Source: an uncultured Coprococcus sp.
GTDB taxonomy: Bacteria > Bacillota > Clostridia > Lachnospirales > Lachnospiraceae
DNA: 64,000 nucleotides
Reading direction: 5' to 3'
Assembly: GCA_934277375.1 (NCBI GenBank)
Contig: CAKQTZ010000006.1
Coordinates: 145,245 to 209,244, forward strand
The first letter of the stretch is position 1. Each line of letters begins with the position of its first letter. Positions 7,709 to 17,116 of the stretch are shown here, piece after piece. The notes beneath the pieces are model-generated. The model saw nothing but the letters and a program-made list of their open reading frames with translations. It was not told the DNA's origin and did not search any database. Position numbers and translations under genes: made by a program.

Positions 7709-8734
7709 CTATCTTCTACCGATCTCGGTATCAGAAGTCGTTACCACGCTGTGTGACTTGATGTAATCTACAATCTCATCAAGCTTTGTAAATGCAAGGC
7801 CAACATAGCTGTCAGCTGCACCGTAGTAAATAGCGATCTTTCCAGACTCGCTGTCGTGAATAGTAGCACATGGGAAGCATACATTAGGAACAAATCCGCG
7901 CTCCTCGTACCACTCTTCCGGTGTGAGAAGGAAGTTCTCACAACGATACTTAACGATTGATGGGTTGTCGATATCGAGGATTGCTCCACCGATTGAGTAT
8001 ACATAACCATTACATGTTCCCGCTACTCCATGGTAGAATAACAGCCATCCTTCAGAAGTCTCGATAGGAGCTGCACCGCCACCGATCTTGAGTGACTCCC
8101 ACCACTCGCTGCTCTTACCCATGACATGTCTGTGCTTACCCCAGTAAACCATGTCAGGACTCTCACTTACGAATATATCACCAAATGGTGTATGTCCACT
8201 GTCACTTGGACGTGACAGCATCACGAAATTGCCGTTGATCTTTCTTGGGAAGAGAACTGCATTTCTGTTAAATGGAAGGAATGGGTTCTCGATTCTCACA
8301 AATGTCTTGAGATCCTTTGACTTTGCGATACCGATCGCTGCACCGTAGAAATCCTGACACCAGATCGCATAGTATGTATCCTCCACCTTTACAAGTCTTG
8401 GATCGTATGCGTATACAGGCATGAATGGCTCGCCGTTCTCGTCAACGAACTTAATCTTCTCCTCGCTGAAATTCCAGTGGATAGCATCCTCACTCTCTCC
8501 GAGGTAGATGTAAGGGATTCCATTTACCTGCTCACCTCTGAATACTCCAACAAACTTTCCCTCAAAAGGAACTACAGCACTGTTGAATATTCTTGCAACG
8601 CCCTTTACAGGGTTTCTTCCTATTATAGGATTCTCTGTATATCTCCAAATCGGAGCGTCATGATTGTCATTTGCCGGTCTGTCCTGCCATGGCACGTTTG
8701 GCACTGGCTCACTGAACATCTTTACTTCTGACAT
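7709..8734 (-). CDS. GH130 family beta-1,4-manno-oligosaccharide phosphorylase (subfamily 2-like)
   Basis: The 341-residue protein has the five-bladed GH130 fold. The expected catalytic Asp is in AYDPRLVKVED near residue 111, and the phosphate-binding region includes GGGAAPIETSEGW and YHGV. GH130 enzymes release mannose-1-phosphate from beta-mannosides by phosphorolysis in the cytoplasm. The shorter length compared with its neighbour fits the subfamily acting on mannobiose and longer beta-1,4-manno-oligosaccharides. The ATG at 8734 follows AAAGAGG. It is the last gene of the transporter-epimerase-phosphorylase operon. Substrate preference is inferred from family and context. Confidence 0.88.
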   Translation of the reverse strand: MSEVKMFSEPVPNVPWQDRPANDNHDAPIWRYTENPIIGRNPVKGVARIFNSAVVPFEGKFVGVFRGEQVNGIPYIYLGESEDAIHWNFSEEKIKFVDENGEPFMPVYAYDPRLVKVEDTYYAIWCQDFYGAAIGIAKSKDLKTFVRIENPFLPFNRNAVLFPRKINGNFVMLSRPSDSGHTPFGDIFVSESPDMVYWGKHRHVMGKSSEWWESLKIGGGAAPIETSEGWLLFYHGVAGTCNGYVYSIGGAILDIDNPSIVKYRCENFLLTPEEWYEERGFVPNVCFPCATIHDSESGKIAIYYGAADSYVGLAFTKLDEIVDYIKSHSVVTTSDTEIGRR

Positions 8735-8859
8735 AAGCACCTCTTTCTTCCGACATATCAGTCGGACCTCTATTTTTCACGTTATCTATCTTTCGCCTGG
8801 GCGAAATAGGTATCTTATTCCAACCCCATTTCGTCCGGCGTTCAGTTCATTTTATTATC

Positions 8860-10038
8860 TTACTTGTCTGCATTCTTAAGGAACTCAAGGTTCTTTTTGA
8901 TCAGCTCACATCTCTGCGCTACACACTCAACGCTTCTTCCTGGATCAGAAGGTGTATTGAATACATAGTCGATGAGTCTGTCAACTGTTGTTGTTGCAAC
9001 GTGCATTCTTGTATCACTTGATGCATAGTAGATGAACACTTCGTTGTTCTCGTTTACGATAGCGCCATTTGTGAATACAACGTTTGATACGTCGCCGACT
9101 CTCTCCTCACCACGAGGCCCGATGAGCATTCCTGATGGCTCAGCGATAACCTTTGAAGGATCATTGAGATCTGTTGCAAATGCGTAAAGTACATATCTGA
9201 GACCGGCTGCTGTATTTCTCACACCATGTGCGATGTGGATCCAGCCCTTGTCTGTCTTGATAGGAGGTGCACCTGCACCATTCTTTGCCTCTGTTATAGT
9301 GTGGTACTTACGAAGACTTGTCATCTTCTCCTCATCTATAACTGCATGCTCTATATCGTCGCAGAGACCGAATCCGATTCCGCCGCCGCTTCCTGTCTCG
9401 ATGAAATCATCCATTGGACGTGTATAGAATGCATACTTGCCATCTACAAACTCAGGATGAAGCACTACGTTTCTCTGCTGTGGGGAACGAAGAGTCTTGA
9501 GGTTGTCAAGGCGCTCCCAGTGCTTTAAATCCTTTGTTCTCACGATACCTGCTGCCGCAACTGCTGCTGAGAGGTCATTTACAGTTGTATCCTTGCTCTC
9601 TGAACAGAACACACCGTAGATCCATCCATCCTCGTGCTGTGTCAGCCTCATATCATATACATTTGTCTCCTCCGGACATACATCGTCCAGAAGGATTGGG
9701 TAATCCCAGAAACGGAATCCATCGATACCGTTGTCACTCTCAGCCACTCCGAAGAATGACTTTCTGTCATTTCCCTCTATTCTTGCAACAAGATAATACT
9801 TGCCATTCAGGTAGATAGCACCTGAATTCATAACTGCGTTTACTCCGAGACGCTCAATGAAATATGGGTTTGTCTCAGGGTTTAAATCATACCTCCATGT
9901 GAGAGGTATCATCTCTCTTGTGAGTACAGGGTACTCATATCTGTCATAGATTCCGTTATAGAAATCTGTCTTTCTATTCTTTCTCTCAAGAAGCTTGTTC
10001 AGTTTGTCAAGCTCTACATAATATTTCTCATTCATCAT
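8860..10038 (-). CDS. GH130 family 4-O-beta-mannosyl-glucose phosphorylase (subfamily 1-like)
   Basis: At about 392 residues this is the longer GH130 type with an amino-terminal helical extension. [14 protein letters not shown] carries the proposed catalytic Asp at residue 129, and [20 protein letters not shown] is the phosphate/substrate region. It should cleave mannosyl-glucose made by the adjacent epimerase into mannose-1-phosphate and glucose. The start at 10038 is taken because GGAG lies 10 bases before it; the ATG three codons upstream is too close to that site. It lies between the epimerase (42 bases) and the second GH130 (125 bases). That latter gap holds small hairpins, including TTTCGCC/GGCGAAA near 8797, possibly affecting mRNA processing. 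Confidence 0.9.
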   Translation of the reverse strand: MMNEKYYVELDKLNKLLERKNRKTDFYNGIYDRYEYPVLTREMIPLTWRYDLNPETNPYFIERLGVNAVMNSGAIYLNGKYYLVARIEGNDRKSFFGVAESDNGIDGFRFWDYPILLDDVCPEETNVYDMRLTQHEDGWIYGVFCSESKDTTVNDLSAAVAAAGIVRTKDLKHWERLDNLKTLRSPQQRNVVLHPEFVDGKYAFYTRPMDDFIETGSGGGIGFGLCDDIEHAVIDEEKMTSLRKYHTITEAKNGAGAPPIKTDKGWIHIAHGVRNTAAGLRYVLYAFATDLNDPSKVIAEPSGMLIGPRGEERVGDVSNVVFTNGAIVNENNEVFIYYASSDTRMHVATTTVDRLIDYVFNTPSDPGRSVECVAQRCELIKKNLEFLKNADK

Positions 10039-10080
10039 TTCCGGCATTCTCCTTATAATTTGAAAGCATTTGAATGCTAT

Positions 10081-11256
10081 TTATTTGTCGTCGGCGAGTC
10101 TGTTCATTACCTCCAGGCACATTCTGCCATTGTGATATGGGCACTTCCAAGGCTCCACGATAGGACGTCCGACTCTTGGTGTTCCATCTGCATTCAGATC
10201 CCAGAACCACTCTGATCCAGGTCTCTTGTCTATGAAGTATTCCTTTATGTACTCCCATATCTTCTCGGCAGCCTCGTAATACTTCTTATCACCCGACTTT
10301 TGATAAGCATTTATAAATCCTACTATTGACTCTGCCTGAACCCACCATACTCTTACCGTGTATGGCACGCCCTTTTCACATTCTGTCAGGACTGAATGTC
10401 CATCGAAAGCAAGCTCATATATCTGCTCTGCAAGGATATCTGTTATCTTAGTGATCTTCTCTGTGTACTCTGCCTCTCCAAGCACCTCGGTTGCCCTATC
10501 CAGGAGCCAGGATGTCTCGATGTCATGTCCATATGAGTACAGATCGATCAGAGAGTTATAATCCTTATCAAAGAATACTTCCTGTCTCTTAAGCTCCGGA
10601 TTGTATACCTTATCGGCAAATACATCGAGCAGCCATTCCAGACGCTCCTTTACCTTAGAATCCTTGGATACCTTGTAAAGCTCTGTGTAAGCCTCAAGTG
10701 CATGGAGCAGTGTGTTCATTGTTCTCTCTGCGAGAACTCCATTCTCAGAAAGCTTGTCATTTGACTCCGGCTTGAAATCTCTTGTAAATGCCTCGAGATA
10801 GCCGCCTTCGTCAGTACATTTCTCTTCTATTGTATGGAAGAGCTGCAGGGCCAGGTCCAAAGCTTCCGAATCACCGGAAGCTTCGTAATAGGCGGATAAG
10901 GCATATATACTAAATGCCTGATTGTAGGTGTGTTTTGTAGTATCTTTGGGTGAACCATCGTAATTCATGGACCAGTATATTCCGCCATATTCCCTGTCTA
11001 TACAATATTCTTTCAGAAATTCATATCCATGAGCAGCCTCATCCAGAAGCTTCGGGTCCTTGAGCGCCTTGTACGCACTTGCGAAGAACCATGTAATTCT
11101 ACTGTTGAGGATACAACCCTTCTCAGCCTTTTTATCAAGGTTAAGGTCGTAATCCATATATCCATAAAATCCTCCATACTCATCATCCCTCAGGGACTCC
11201 CAGAACGGGATGATAGCATCTGTTAATTCTTTTTGAATCTCATTTCTCATATTCAT
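10081..11256 (-). CDS. Cellobiose/mannobiose 2-epimerase (AGE family)
   Basis: The 391-residue (alpha/alpha)6-barrel protein matches the N-acylglucosamine/cellobiose 2-epimerase family. Recognisable parts are NSRITWFFASAYKAL near residue 51, ERTMNTLLHALEAYTEL near 176 and GHDIETSWLLDRA near 243, which holds a catalytic His. It converts the reducing-end mannose of beta-1,4-mannobiose to glucose, giving mannosyl-glucose for the GH130 enzyme encoded next. It ends 42 bases before that gene and starts 24 bases after the second permease, so all are one operon. An ATG two codons downstream is an alternative start. Confidence 0.9.
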   Translation of the reverse strand: MNMRNEIQKELTDAIIPFWESLRDDEYGGFYGYMDYDLNLDKKAEKGCILNSRITWFFASAYKALKDPKLLDEAAHGYEFLKEYCIDREYGGIYWSMNYDGSPKDTTKHTYNQAFSIYALSAYYEASGDSEALDLALQLFHTIEEKCTDEGGYLEAFTRDFKPESNDKLSENGVLAERTMNTLLHALEAYTELYKVSKDSKVKERLEWLLDVFADKVYNPELKRQEVFFDKDYNSLIDLYSYGHDIETSWLLDRATEVLGEAEYTEKITKITDILAEQIYELAFDGHSVLTECEKGVPYTVRVWWVQAESIVGFINAYQKSGDKKYYEAAEKIWEYIKEYFIDKRPGSEWFWDLNADGTPRVGRPIVEPWKCPYHNGRMCLEVMNRLADDK

Positions 11257-11280
11257 GAACTCTTTTCTTCTAATAAATTA

Positions 11281-12165
11281 TTAACCCTTTACGGCACCCT
11301 GTGTAATACCACTGTAGATCTGTTTCTGACAGCAGATGAATACTATAAGTGCCGGTATGATCGAGATGATAACGCCTGCACAGATCAGGTTGTACTGACT
11401 TCCCATCGGTCCTACGAACTTGTAAAGTGAGATAGCCATTGTCTTGATCTCAGGGCTTATGAGGTAAAGGTTTGCAGCGTAGTACTCGTTGTAGATTACA
11501 ACGCCCTTCAGTATACAGGCCGTAACTATAGCCGGCTTGAGAAGTGGAAGTATGATCTTCCAGTAGATAGTCCAGTATGATGCACCATCCACGATAGCTG
11601 ACTCATCAAGTGATACTGAGATGTTCTCCATAAACTGTATGAAGATGTAGATTGAGATAACATCTGTACCACAGCTCATGATTATGTATCCGTATAAGTG
11701 ATCGATGAAGTTCAGATCACCCATGATGTTGTAGACTGTAACCTGCATAGCAACGGCTGGAAGCAGTGATGCTACGAGGAAAAGTGTTCTGATAAAGCCA
11801 TTTCCCGGGAACTTGAATCTGTTAAGTACATATGCAAGCTGTGTTCCTATTACAACTGATACGATAAGTACACACACCATAACTATTACTGAGTTGAGGA
11901 ATGCACGACCCATGTTGGCAGTTGTGAATGCCTTTACAAAGTTGCTGAAGTTCAGAAAGCTTTCTGGAAGCTTCATAACTGAAGTAGCCTTATACTCGTC
12001 CGCTGTCTTGAAGGCGGTTGTAACACATGATATAAGAGGTACTACTGCACACAGTGAGAAAAATATGAGTACAAAGTACTTGAAGAAGCCTCTTACATAA
12101 TATCCAACGGTTCGTTTTTCTTTTATTGGTGCTATGCTTGGCACATCTGTCTTTCCTCTTGCCAT
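11281..12165 (-). CDS. Sugar ABC transporter permease (MalG/CUT1 type)
   Basis: The 294-residue membrane protein has about six hydrophobic segments and the cytoplasmic EAA loop (ESAIVDGASYWTIYWKIILP) that contacts the ATPase. It forms the import channel with the preceding permease; the start lies one base after that gene's stop. The binding protein is encoded first in the operon. No ATPase gene is present here, so a shared MsmX-type ATPase from elsewhere is expected, which is usual for CUT1 systems in Firmicutes. Manno-oligosaccharide is the likely cargo from context. Confidence 0.93.
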   Translation of the reverse strand: MARGKTDVPSIAPIKEKRTVGYYVRGFFKYFVLIFFSLCAVVPLISCVTTAFKTADEYKATSVMKLPESFLNFSNFVKAFTTANMGRAFLNSVIVMVCVLIVSVVIGTQLAYVLNRFKFPGNGFIRTLFLVASLLPAVAMQVTVYNIMGDLNFIDHLYGYIIMSCGTDVISIYIFIQFMENISVSLDESAIVDGASYWTIYWKIILPLLKPAIVTACILKGVVIYNEYYAANLYLISPEIKTMAISLYKFVGPMGSQYNLICAGVIISIIPALIVFICCQKQIYSGITQGAVKG

Positions 12166-12166
12166 G

Positions 12167-13198
12167 TTACTTGCCTCCCTTCGCAGAAGCAGCCATCTGC
12201 TTCATGTATTTCTTGGTATCTCTCTCCTGCTTCTTGCGAAGTTTCTTTGCCTTATAACTCTCATCATCTGAGCTTGAATCCTTAAAAATGTACTCAAAGA
12301 ACAGCTTCTGAAGTGCAGCACATATAAGTATGATAAGGAGAAGTACAACAGCCATTGCTGAAGCAAGACCAACCTTCTGGCTTGTATGTGCTATCTTGTT
12401 CATGATGATGAAGTAAGTACCTGTTCCGTTTGCACCTGTTGTGATAACGAAAGGCTGCTCGAAAGCACTGAGCGATCCTGTTATTGCTAAAATTACATTT
12501 AAAGTTACAATTGTCTTGATACTTGGCAGTATGATATATCTAAACTGCTGGAATTTATTTGCACCATCAAGCTCTGCCGCCTCATAAAGTTCTGCATCTA
12601 CCGACATGATAGCTCCAATGAAGAGAACCATCATCTGTCCAAGGTATCTCCAGACTGAGGTTGAAACCAGTGTCCAGTTGTTGACACTCTGGTCTTTGAG
12701 CCAGTATGGAAGGTTGTCTAAGCTAAATCCACACAACTGAAGGATTGAGTCAAACACGAATCCTCTTGTGAAGAAGAATTTGAAAATGAAACCTACAGCG
12801 ATACCGCTAATAAGGTAAGGGAAGAAAATAAAGCCCTTGAAAAGGTTACCACCTTTTACTCTGAAACTCAGAAGAGTTGCAAGGAAAAGTGCAAGCACTA
12901 ACTGTACAAGTGCTCCTACGATGTAATACAAACTGAGCTTTAATGCACCGAAACAGTCTTTTCTTGTGAACACGTCGATATAATTTGCTAATCCTACGAA
13001 TTCTCTCTTTTCTACAGGCGTCGTATATTTCATCTTGTAGAAACTAAACTTAACCATCTCTCCGAATGGTATATATGTAAATACTAATAGCAAAAGCAAT
13101 GGGATAATTGCGAAGGCCGCGCATATTAAAACCTGCTGCCCCTTCCTGCTTGACGCCCATTTACCAAAGCCGGATTGTTTTTTATTAGCCATACTCAT
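12167..13198 (-). CDS. Sugar ABC transporter permease (MalF/UgpA, CUT1 type)
   Basis: The 343-residue protein has about six membrane segments, the EAA-loop sequence YEAAELDGANKFQQFRYIILP near residue 210, and basic cytoplasmic ends (KKLRKKQERDTKKYMK). It partners with the MalG-type permease that follows by one base. The gap of 148 bases to the binding-protein gene holds a hairpin at 13282-13307, which probably lowers read-through so that the binding protein is made in excess. Confidence 0.93.
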   Translation of the reverse strand: MSMANKKQSGFGKWASSRKGQQVLICAAFAIIPLLLLLVFTYIPFGEMVKFSFYKMKYTTPVEKREFVGLANYIDVFTRKDCFGALKLSLYYIVGALVQLVLALFLATLLSFRVKGGNLFKGFIFFPYLISGIAVGFIFKFFFTRGFVFDSILQLCGFSLDNLPYWLKDQSVNNWTLVSTSVWRYLGQMMVLFIGAIMSVDAELYEAAELDGANKFQQFRYIILPSIKTIVTLNVILAITGSLSAFEQPFVITTGANGTGTYFIIMNKIAHTSQKVGLASAMAVVLLLIILICAALQKLFFEYIFKDSSSDDESYKAKKLRKKQERDTKKYMKQMAASAKGGK

Positions 13199-13281
13199 TC
13201 CACCGCCTTTTTATAATCATGAGCTACACTGCTGGTAGCCTGTCATCAAATACCCGTTTGGTGACATTTTTCTCAATATAA

Positions 13282-13307
13282 ACCGGGACAGGCAATCCCG
13301 CCCCGGT
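13282..13307 (-). terminator. Intercistronic hairpin between binding-protein and permease genes
   Basis: Arms ACCGGG (13282-13287) and CCCGGT (13302-13307) form a short GC stem with a weak TTTATATT tail on the minus strand. Partial terminators or stabilising stems at this position are common in sugar ABC operons. Confidence 0.45.
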
Positions 13308-13346
13308 CTGTAGCTTATTCTTACTTAATTTATGATAGAGTCTTTA

Positions 13347-14798
13347 TTACTCCTCAGTAACTTCGATTCCCAATGACTCCTGAGCGTCTGACCACTTCTG
13401 GTTCCACTCAGCCATGATATCATCGAATGACATGTCGCCATTTGCAGCGTGCTCGATGATAGCCTGGATCTTATCGTTACCACCATTGCTTACGTTAAGC
13501 TCTGACTCTGAGTTGAGCTGGTTGAGGTAATCCTCCTCACCCTCAAGAGCTGACTCGTCTGCAACGAAGTCAACACCGTCAAATGAGATCTTTGAATCTG
13601 AACCAGGAACAAGTGCAAGTGAATCCTCGTTGTAAGCATATCCTGACTTCTCTGTCATCCACTTAACGAATACAAGAGCTGCCTGCTTCTCATCATCTGA
13701 AGCGTTTACATTGATACCGTAGCAGTAATCTGCACCTGATGAAGCATACTGCTTGCCATTTACTGAGATAGGGAAAGGAATGTATCCGATATCATCTGCG
13801 TTAGGTCCGCCTGCTTCCATCTGTGGGTATGACCATGAACCAAGTACCATACATCCGATCTCGCCGTTGTTGATCATTCCCTTACATGACTCCCAATCTG
13901 TTGTTGAGTAATCATCCTCTGTAAGTCCCTGTGATACTGCATCGTAAAGGATCTTGTATACTGCATAAGCATGTGTATCGTCACCGTAGTTCTTGAATGG
14001 ATCCTTTGTATGGGCTAACTTCTGATTCTTGTATGTAGCATCACCTGTAGCTGTGATCGAGATATAATCATCCCAGGCTCCCATTGTCCAGCCTGCTGCA
14101 TAGTTTGTGTAAAGTGGGATACAATCCGGGTTCTTATCCTTGATTGCCTTGAGTGCTGCGATGAACTCCTCTGGTGTCTTAGGTACATCTGTTACACCTG
14201 CATCAGCAAATACCTTCTTATTGTATACGATACCCTGAGTTGTAGCTGTAAGAGGTACACCATATGCCTGACCCTGATACAGCCATCTGTTTGAGTAATT
14301 TACAAGACTGCTCATTGTATCGTAATCGCCAAATGACATGAAGTATGTTGAAAGGTCTGCCATGTCAACTGCTGGGATACACATTACTGTCTCATAGTTT
14401 CCTGACTGAAGATGTGTAAGAGCATCCTCTGCATAGTTTGTATCTGTGATAACATCAACCTTGATGTTTGGATACTCCTTGTTGAAGTCTGCAAGATACT
14501 GCTTCCAGTTCTTTCCGCCGTAGTCATCTGAGTCCATATCAGTTCTGTTGTTGTAGAACTTGATCTCTGCTGAAAGATCTGTAAAGTCTGTTCCTAACTG
14601 AATGTCTGCATATGACTTGATTCCCTCTGCTGCAGGCTCTGTTGTGTCATCTGAAGAATCGTCTGCAACTGACGCCTCCTCTGTTGCAGCCTTTGTTGCC
14701 TCTGTTGTCTTGCTATCGCTGTCTGAGTTTCCACATCCTGCAAGAGATGCTGCCATAAGACCGGCCATTGCGATAGGTACAATACGCTTAAGTTTCAT
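13347..14798 (-). CDS. Sugar ABC transporter substrate-binding lipoprotein (manno-oligosaccharide-type)
   Basis: The 483-residue precursor has a lipoprotein signal peptide with lipobox LAGC at Cys22, followed by a Ser/Thr/Glu-rich linker and a CUT1 extracellular binding fold (family 1 solute-binding protein). It captures oligosaccharides at the cell surface for the two permeases encoded next. AAGGAGG precedes the ATG. It opens the operon, facing the divergent AraC gene across 289 bases. The closest described functional parallels are manno-oligosaccharide-binding proteins of Roseburia; ligand assignment rests on the operon. Confidence 0.92.
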   Translation of the reverse strand: MKLKRIVPIAMAGLMAASLAGCGNSDSDSKTTEATKAATEEASVADDSSDDTTEPAAEGIKSYADIQLGTDFTDLSAEIKFYNNRTDMDSDDYGGKNWKQYLADFNKEYPNIKVDVITDTNYAEDALTHLQSGNYETVMCIPAVDMADLSTYFMSFGDYDTMSSLVNYSNRWLYQGQAYGVPLTATTQGIVYNKKVFADAGVTDVPKTPEEFIAALKAIKDKNPDCIPLYTNYAAGWTMGAWDDYISITATGDATYKNQKLAHTKDPFKNYGDDTHAYAVYKILYDAVSQGLTEDDYSTTDWESCKGMINNGEIGCMVLGSWSYPQMEAGGPNADDIGYIPFPISVNGKQYASSGADYCYGINVNASDDEKQAALVFVKWMTEKSGYAYNEDSLALVPGSDSKISFDGVDFVADESALEGEEDYLNQLNSESELNVSNGGNDKIQAIIEHAANGDMSFDDIMAEWNQKWSDAQESLGIEVTEE

Positions 14799-14842
14799 AG
14801 TTTTGTCCTCCTTAAAACCTTCTTTGTTTTAACTTTATATTA

Positions 14843-15038
14843 AGTATACATTAATTTATTTTTTAGTCATCACCCATTCTTGTTTTTAATCACATTATCT
14901 TGTATTTTTCGTTAATTTTACCATTATAATTACTTTTTTTCAATATCAAATGGACATTTTAGCTATATATTTTCACCCTTAATTAGCATTTTATCGCTTT
15001 TTTAGCTAATTAGCTACTAATTAATATCACTTTTAGCT
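14843..15038. promoter_or_regulatory. Divergent control region with three TTTTAGCT repeats
   Basis: The AT-rich gap between the binding-protein operon and the AraC gene holds three direct repeats of TTTTAGCT (14957-14964, 15000-15007, 15031-15038; AGCTAAAA on the minus strand). It also holds a perfect 12-base palindrome AGCTAATTAGCT (15004-15015). A possible -10 TATACT for the operon lies at 14843-14848 on the minus strand with only a weak -35. The repeats are candidate sites for AraC or LacI. Confidence 0.5.
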
Positions 15039-15087
15039 TGTGATGATTGTTTAATAATTGTATTATTATGAAAAGGAGGTGGTTTAC

Positions 15088-16008
15088 ATGTTGGCTGAAG
15101 AGTTAATTTCCTGCACTATATTGTCAGGCTACAATGTTCAGAAAGATATTGATAACGCAAAATTCCACAGTGCGTTCTTTGCATATGAAGAATCAATGAT
15201 CAACGATGGCCTGATTCATCTTCTGGCCAGCGGTGAGCTTTCTTTTGCCTACTCATGTAATTATACATTCTCTTTTATCCCATGTTATCATTTCTTCTAT
15301 ATATACGAAGGAACTCTTACAGTAACATCGGGCAGCAGCAAATCATCATATCCAAAGAATACAGCTGCGCTTTTCGAGGCAGGATCAGAAATAACATATA
15401 CAGTCAACGGCAAGTGTCGTTTCTACGAGGCATTCATCCTCGGAGCTCCGCTTAGTCTGTATCACGAGTTTCTCCCCGAATCCATCTCTTATAAAAAGGA
15501 ATCCGCCGGAGCCTCTGTACTCTGGAGTCATCTTTCGCTGATAAACAAACTCCAGAGGGTGTTGTCTGCCACCGATATCTTCAGGATCTCCAAATGGTTT
15601 AATGACATCCTGACCGAATTGTGTGTATTTATTGAGAATTCATCTAAGAAGAGGGATCGTGTTCCTTCTTATCTTTTATCGATAAAGAATCAGATGGATA
15701 CAGACTATGCTGAACCGCTTTCGCTTGACGACCTCGAAACAACATACAGAATCAGCAGATACAGGATCTGCAGAGAGTTTTCACTTCATTACGGCGAATC
15801 ACCTATGCACTATCTCAACAGCCGCAGGATCGATGCTGCCAAAAGACTCCTTCTCACAACAGATCTGTCCGTCCACGAGGTCGGATCCCAGGTTGGGATC
15901 GAGAACACCAACCACTTTATAAACCTGTTCAAAAAAGACACCGGCACAACTCCGCTGTCTTTCAAGCAGGCTGCACCGGTGTCTATATCCGATCTGCATT
16001 ACAATTGA
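15088..16008 (+). CDS. AraC family transcriptional regulator
   Basis: The 306-residue protein has an amino-terminal cupin-like effector region (YIYEGTLTVTSG, about residues 70-80) and a carboxyl AraC DNA-binding domain with two helix-turn-helix units (LSLDDLETTYRISRYRICRE and VHEVGSQVGIENTNHFINLF). The second is followed by GTTPLSF, the family's usual ending. It is divergent from the sugar transporter operon and very probably activates it when a beta-mannoside or its derivative is present. The ATG at 15088 has AGGAGG 8 bases upstream; the TTG 30 bases earlier is not needed. It ends 23 bases from the convergent LacI gene. Confidence 0.93.
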   Translation: MLAEELISCTILSGYNVQKDIDNAKFHSAFFAYEESMINDGLIHLLASGELSFAYSCNYTFSFIPCYHFFYIYEGTLTVTSGSSKSSYPKNTAALFEAGSEITYTVNGKCRFYEAFILGAPLSLYHEFLPESISYKKESAGASVLWSHLSLINKLQRVLSATDIFRISKWFNDILTELCVFIENSSKKRDRVPSYLLSIKNQMDTDYAEPLSLDDLETTYRISRYRICREFSLHYGESPMHYLNSRRIDAAKRLLLTTDLSVHEVGSQVGIENTNHFINLFKKDTGTTPLSFKQAAPVSISDLHYN

Positions 16009-16031
16009 TATGTAGTTTTATTATAGTCCTT

Positions 16032-17057
16032 CTATCTTTCTATTCTGGCAACGCTATCCTTTATCACGATTCGTCCATCCACGACAAATATGCCATCAGT
16101 ATATTTTTCATTGGATATCTTCTTTATAATCTTATGAAGGGTTCTCTCTGCCATCTCCTGCATATTGATCTCATATGTGGTCACACCTATATCACAGGTT
16201 CCGGGATACATATAATTATCAAACCCCACAACAGACACATCCTCAGGAACTCTGTATCCCGCAGCATTGAGTATCTTTATGAGCGTCGCAGCCGCAAGGT
16301 CACAGTTGCATACAAACGCTGTAGGCATATCCTCCGGAAGCTTAAAACAGTTCTCCTCATCAAACTGCCCCGTCTTCACATCTCTGTCCGGAATAACCCT
16401 GTCTTCTCTGAACGGAATATTATGCTCCAGCAGAGACTTTATATAGCCCAGATATCTGTCAGTTATACTGTTCGTTGAACCTATAGTACCCACATATGCA
16501 ATATCCCTATGTCCCATATCATACAGATAATTAGTCAGCATATAGCTTCCATAGAAACTGTTTGCTATAACCGTGTCTACCGGTCTCGAATTGTCATAGT
16601 AATCCACATACCCTATAGGAACCTTGGCTGTCTTCTCCAACTTCTCCAGGTACTCCTTACCCATAGAACCGACAACCACTATTCCATCTACCTTGTCATC
16701 CTCCAGAATCATCGGCATCTCTGCATTCAACACGCTTTCTCTTGTAACGAACTCCAGCATAGTAAAACAGCCTCTTGCCACTGCCTTTTTGTTAAGGATC
16801 TGATACAACTGCCAGTAGAAAGATGGATACTTGCCAAGATATATCTCCTGTATGAGCACTCCTATATTATACTTTTTCTTTGCTGTTTTCTTTCTGATCT
16901 CAGATGGAGACTGATATCCCATCTCATCTGCCAACTGTTTGATCTGCGCTCTGAGCTCTTCGCTGACGCCCTTCTGATCAGATAGCGCCTTTGATACAGT
17001 TACAGTACTTACACCAACAATGGCAGCAATATCTCCTAATTTTACTGATTTTGCCAT
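16032..17057 (-). CDS. LacI family transcriptional regulator
   Basis: The 341-residue protein has a LacI helix-turn-helix at the amino end (LGDIAAIVGVSTVTVSKALS), the hinge region, and the sugar-binding core (AFVCNCDLAAATLIKILN and VSVVGFDNY). It lies 59 bases behind the alpha-galactosidase gene and is probably cotranscribed with it, so it likely represses galactomannan genes until the inducer appears. The gap before it holds a dyad (AACTTAA near 17097 and TTAAGTT near 17117) that could be its operator or a weak terminator. The effector is not known from sequence. Confidence 0.92.
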   Translation of the reverse strand: MAKSVKLGDIAAIVGVSTVTVSKALSDQKGVSEELRAQIKQLADEMGYQSPSEIRKKTAKKKYNIGVLIQEIYLGKYPSFYWQLYQILNKKAVARGCFTMLEFVTRESVLNAEMPMILEDDKVDGIVVVGSMGKEYLEKLEKTAKVPIGYVDYYDNSRPVDTVIANSFYGSYMLTNYLYDMGHRDIAYVGTIGSTNSITDRYLGYIKSLLEHNIPFREDRVIPDRDVKTGQFDEENCFKLPEDMPTAFVCNCDLAAATLIKILNAAGYRVPEDVSVVGFDNYMYPGTCDIGVTTYEINMQEMAERTLHKIIKKISNEKYTDGIFVVDGRIVIKDSVARIER

Positions 17058-17116
17058 AACTAGTCCTTCTCACTTTATTTTTTATGTGGTTAAATAACTT
17101 AATTTTCATTTTATTT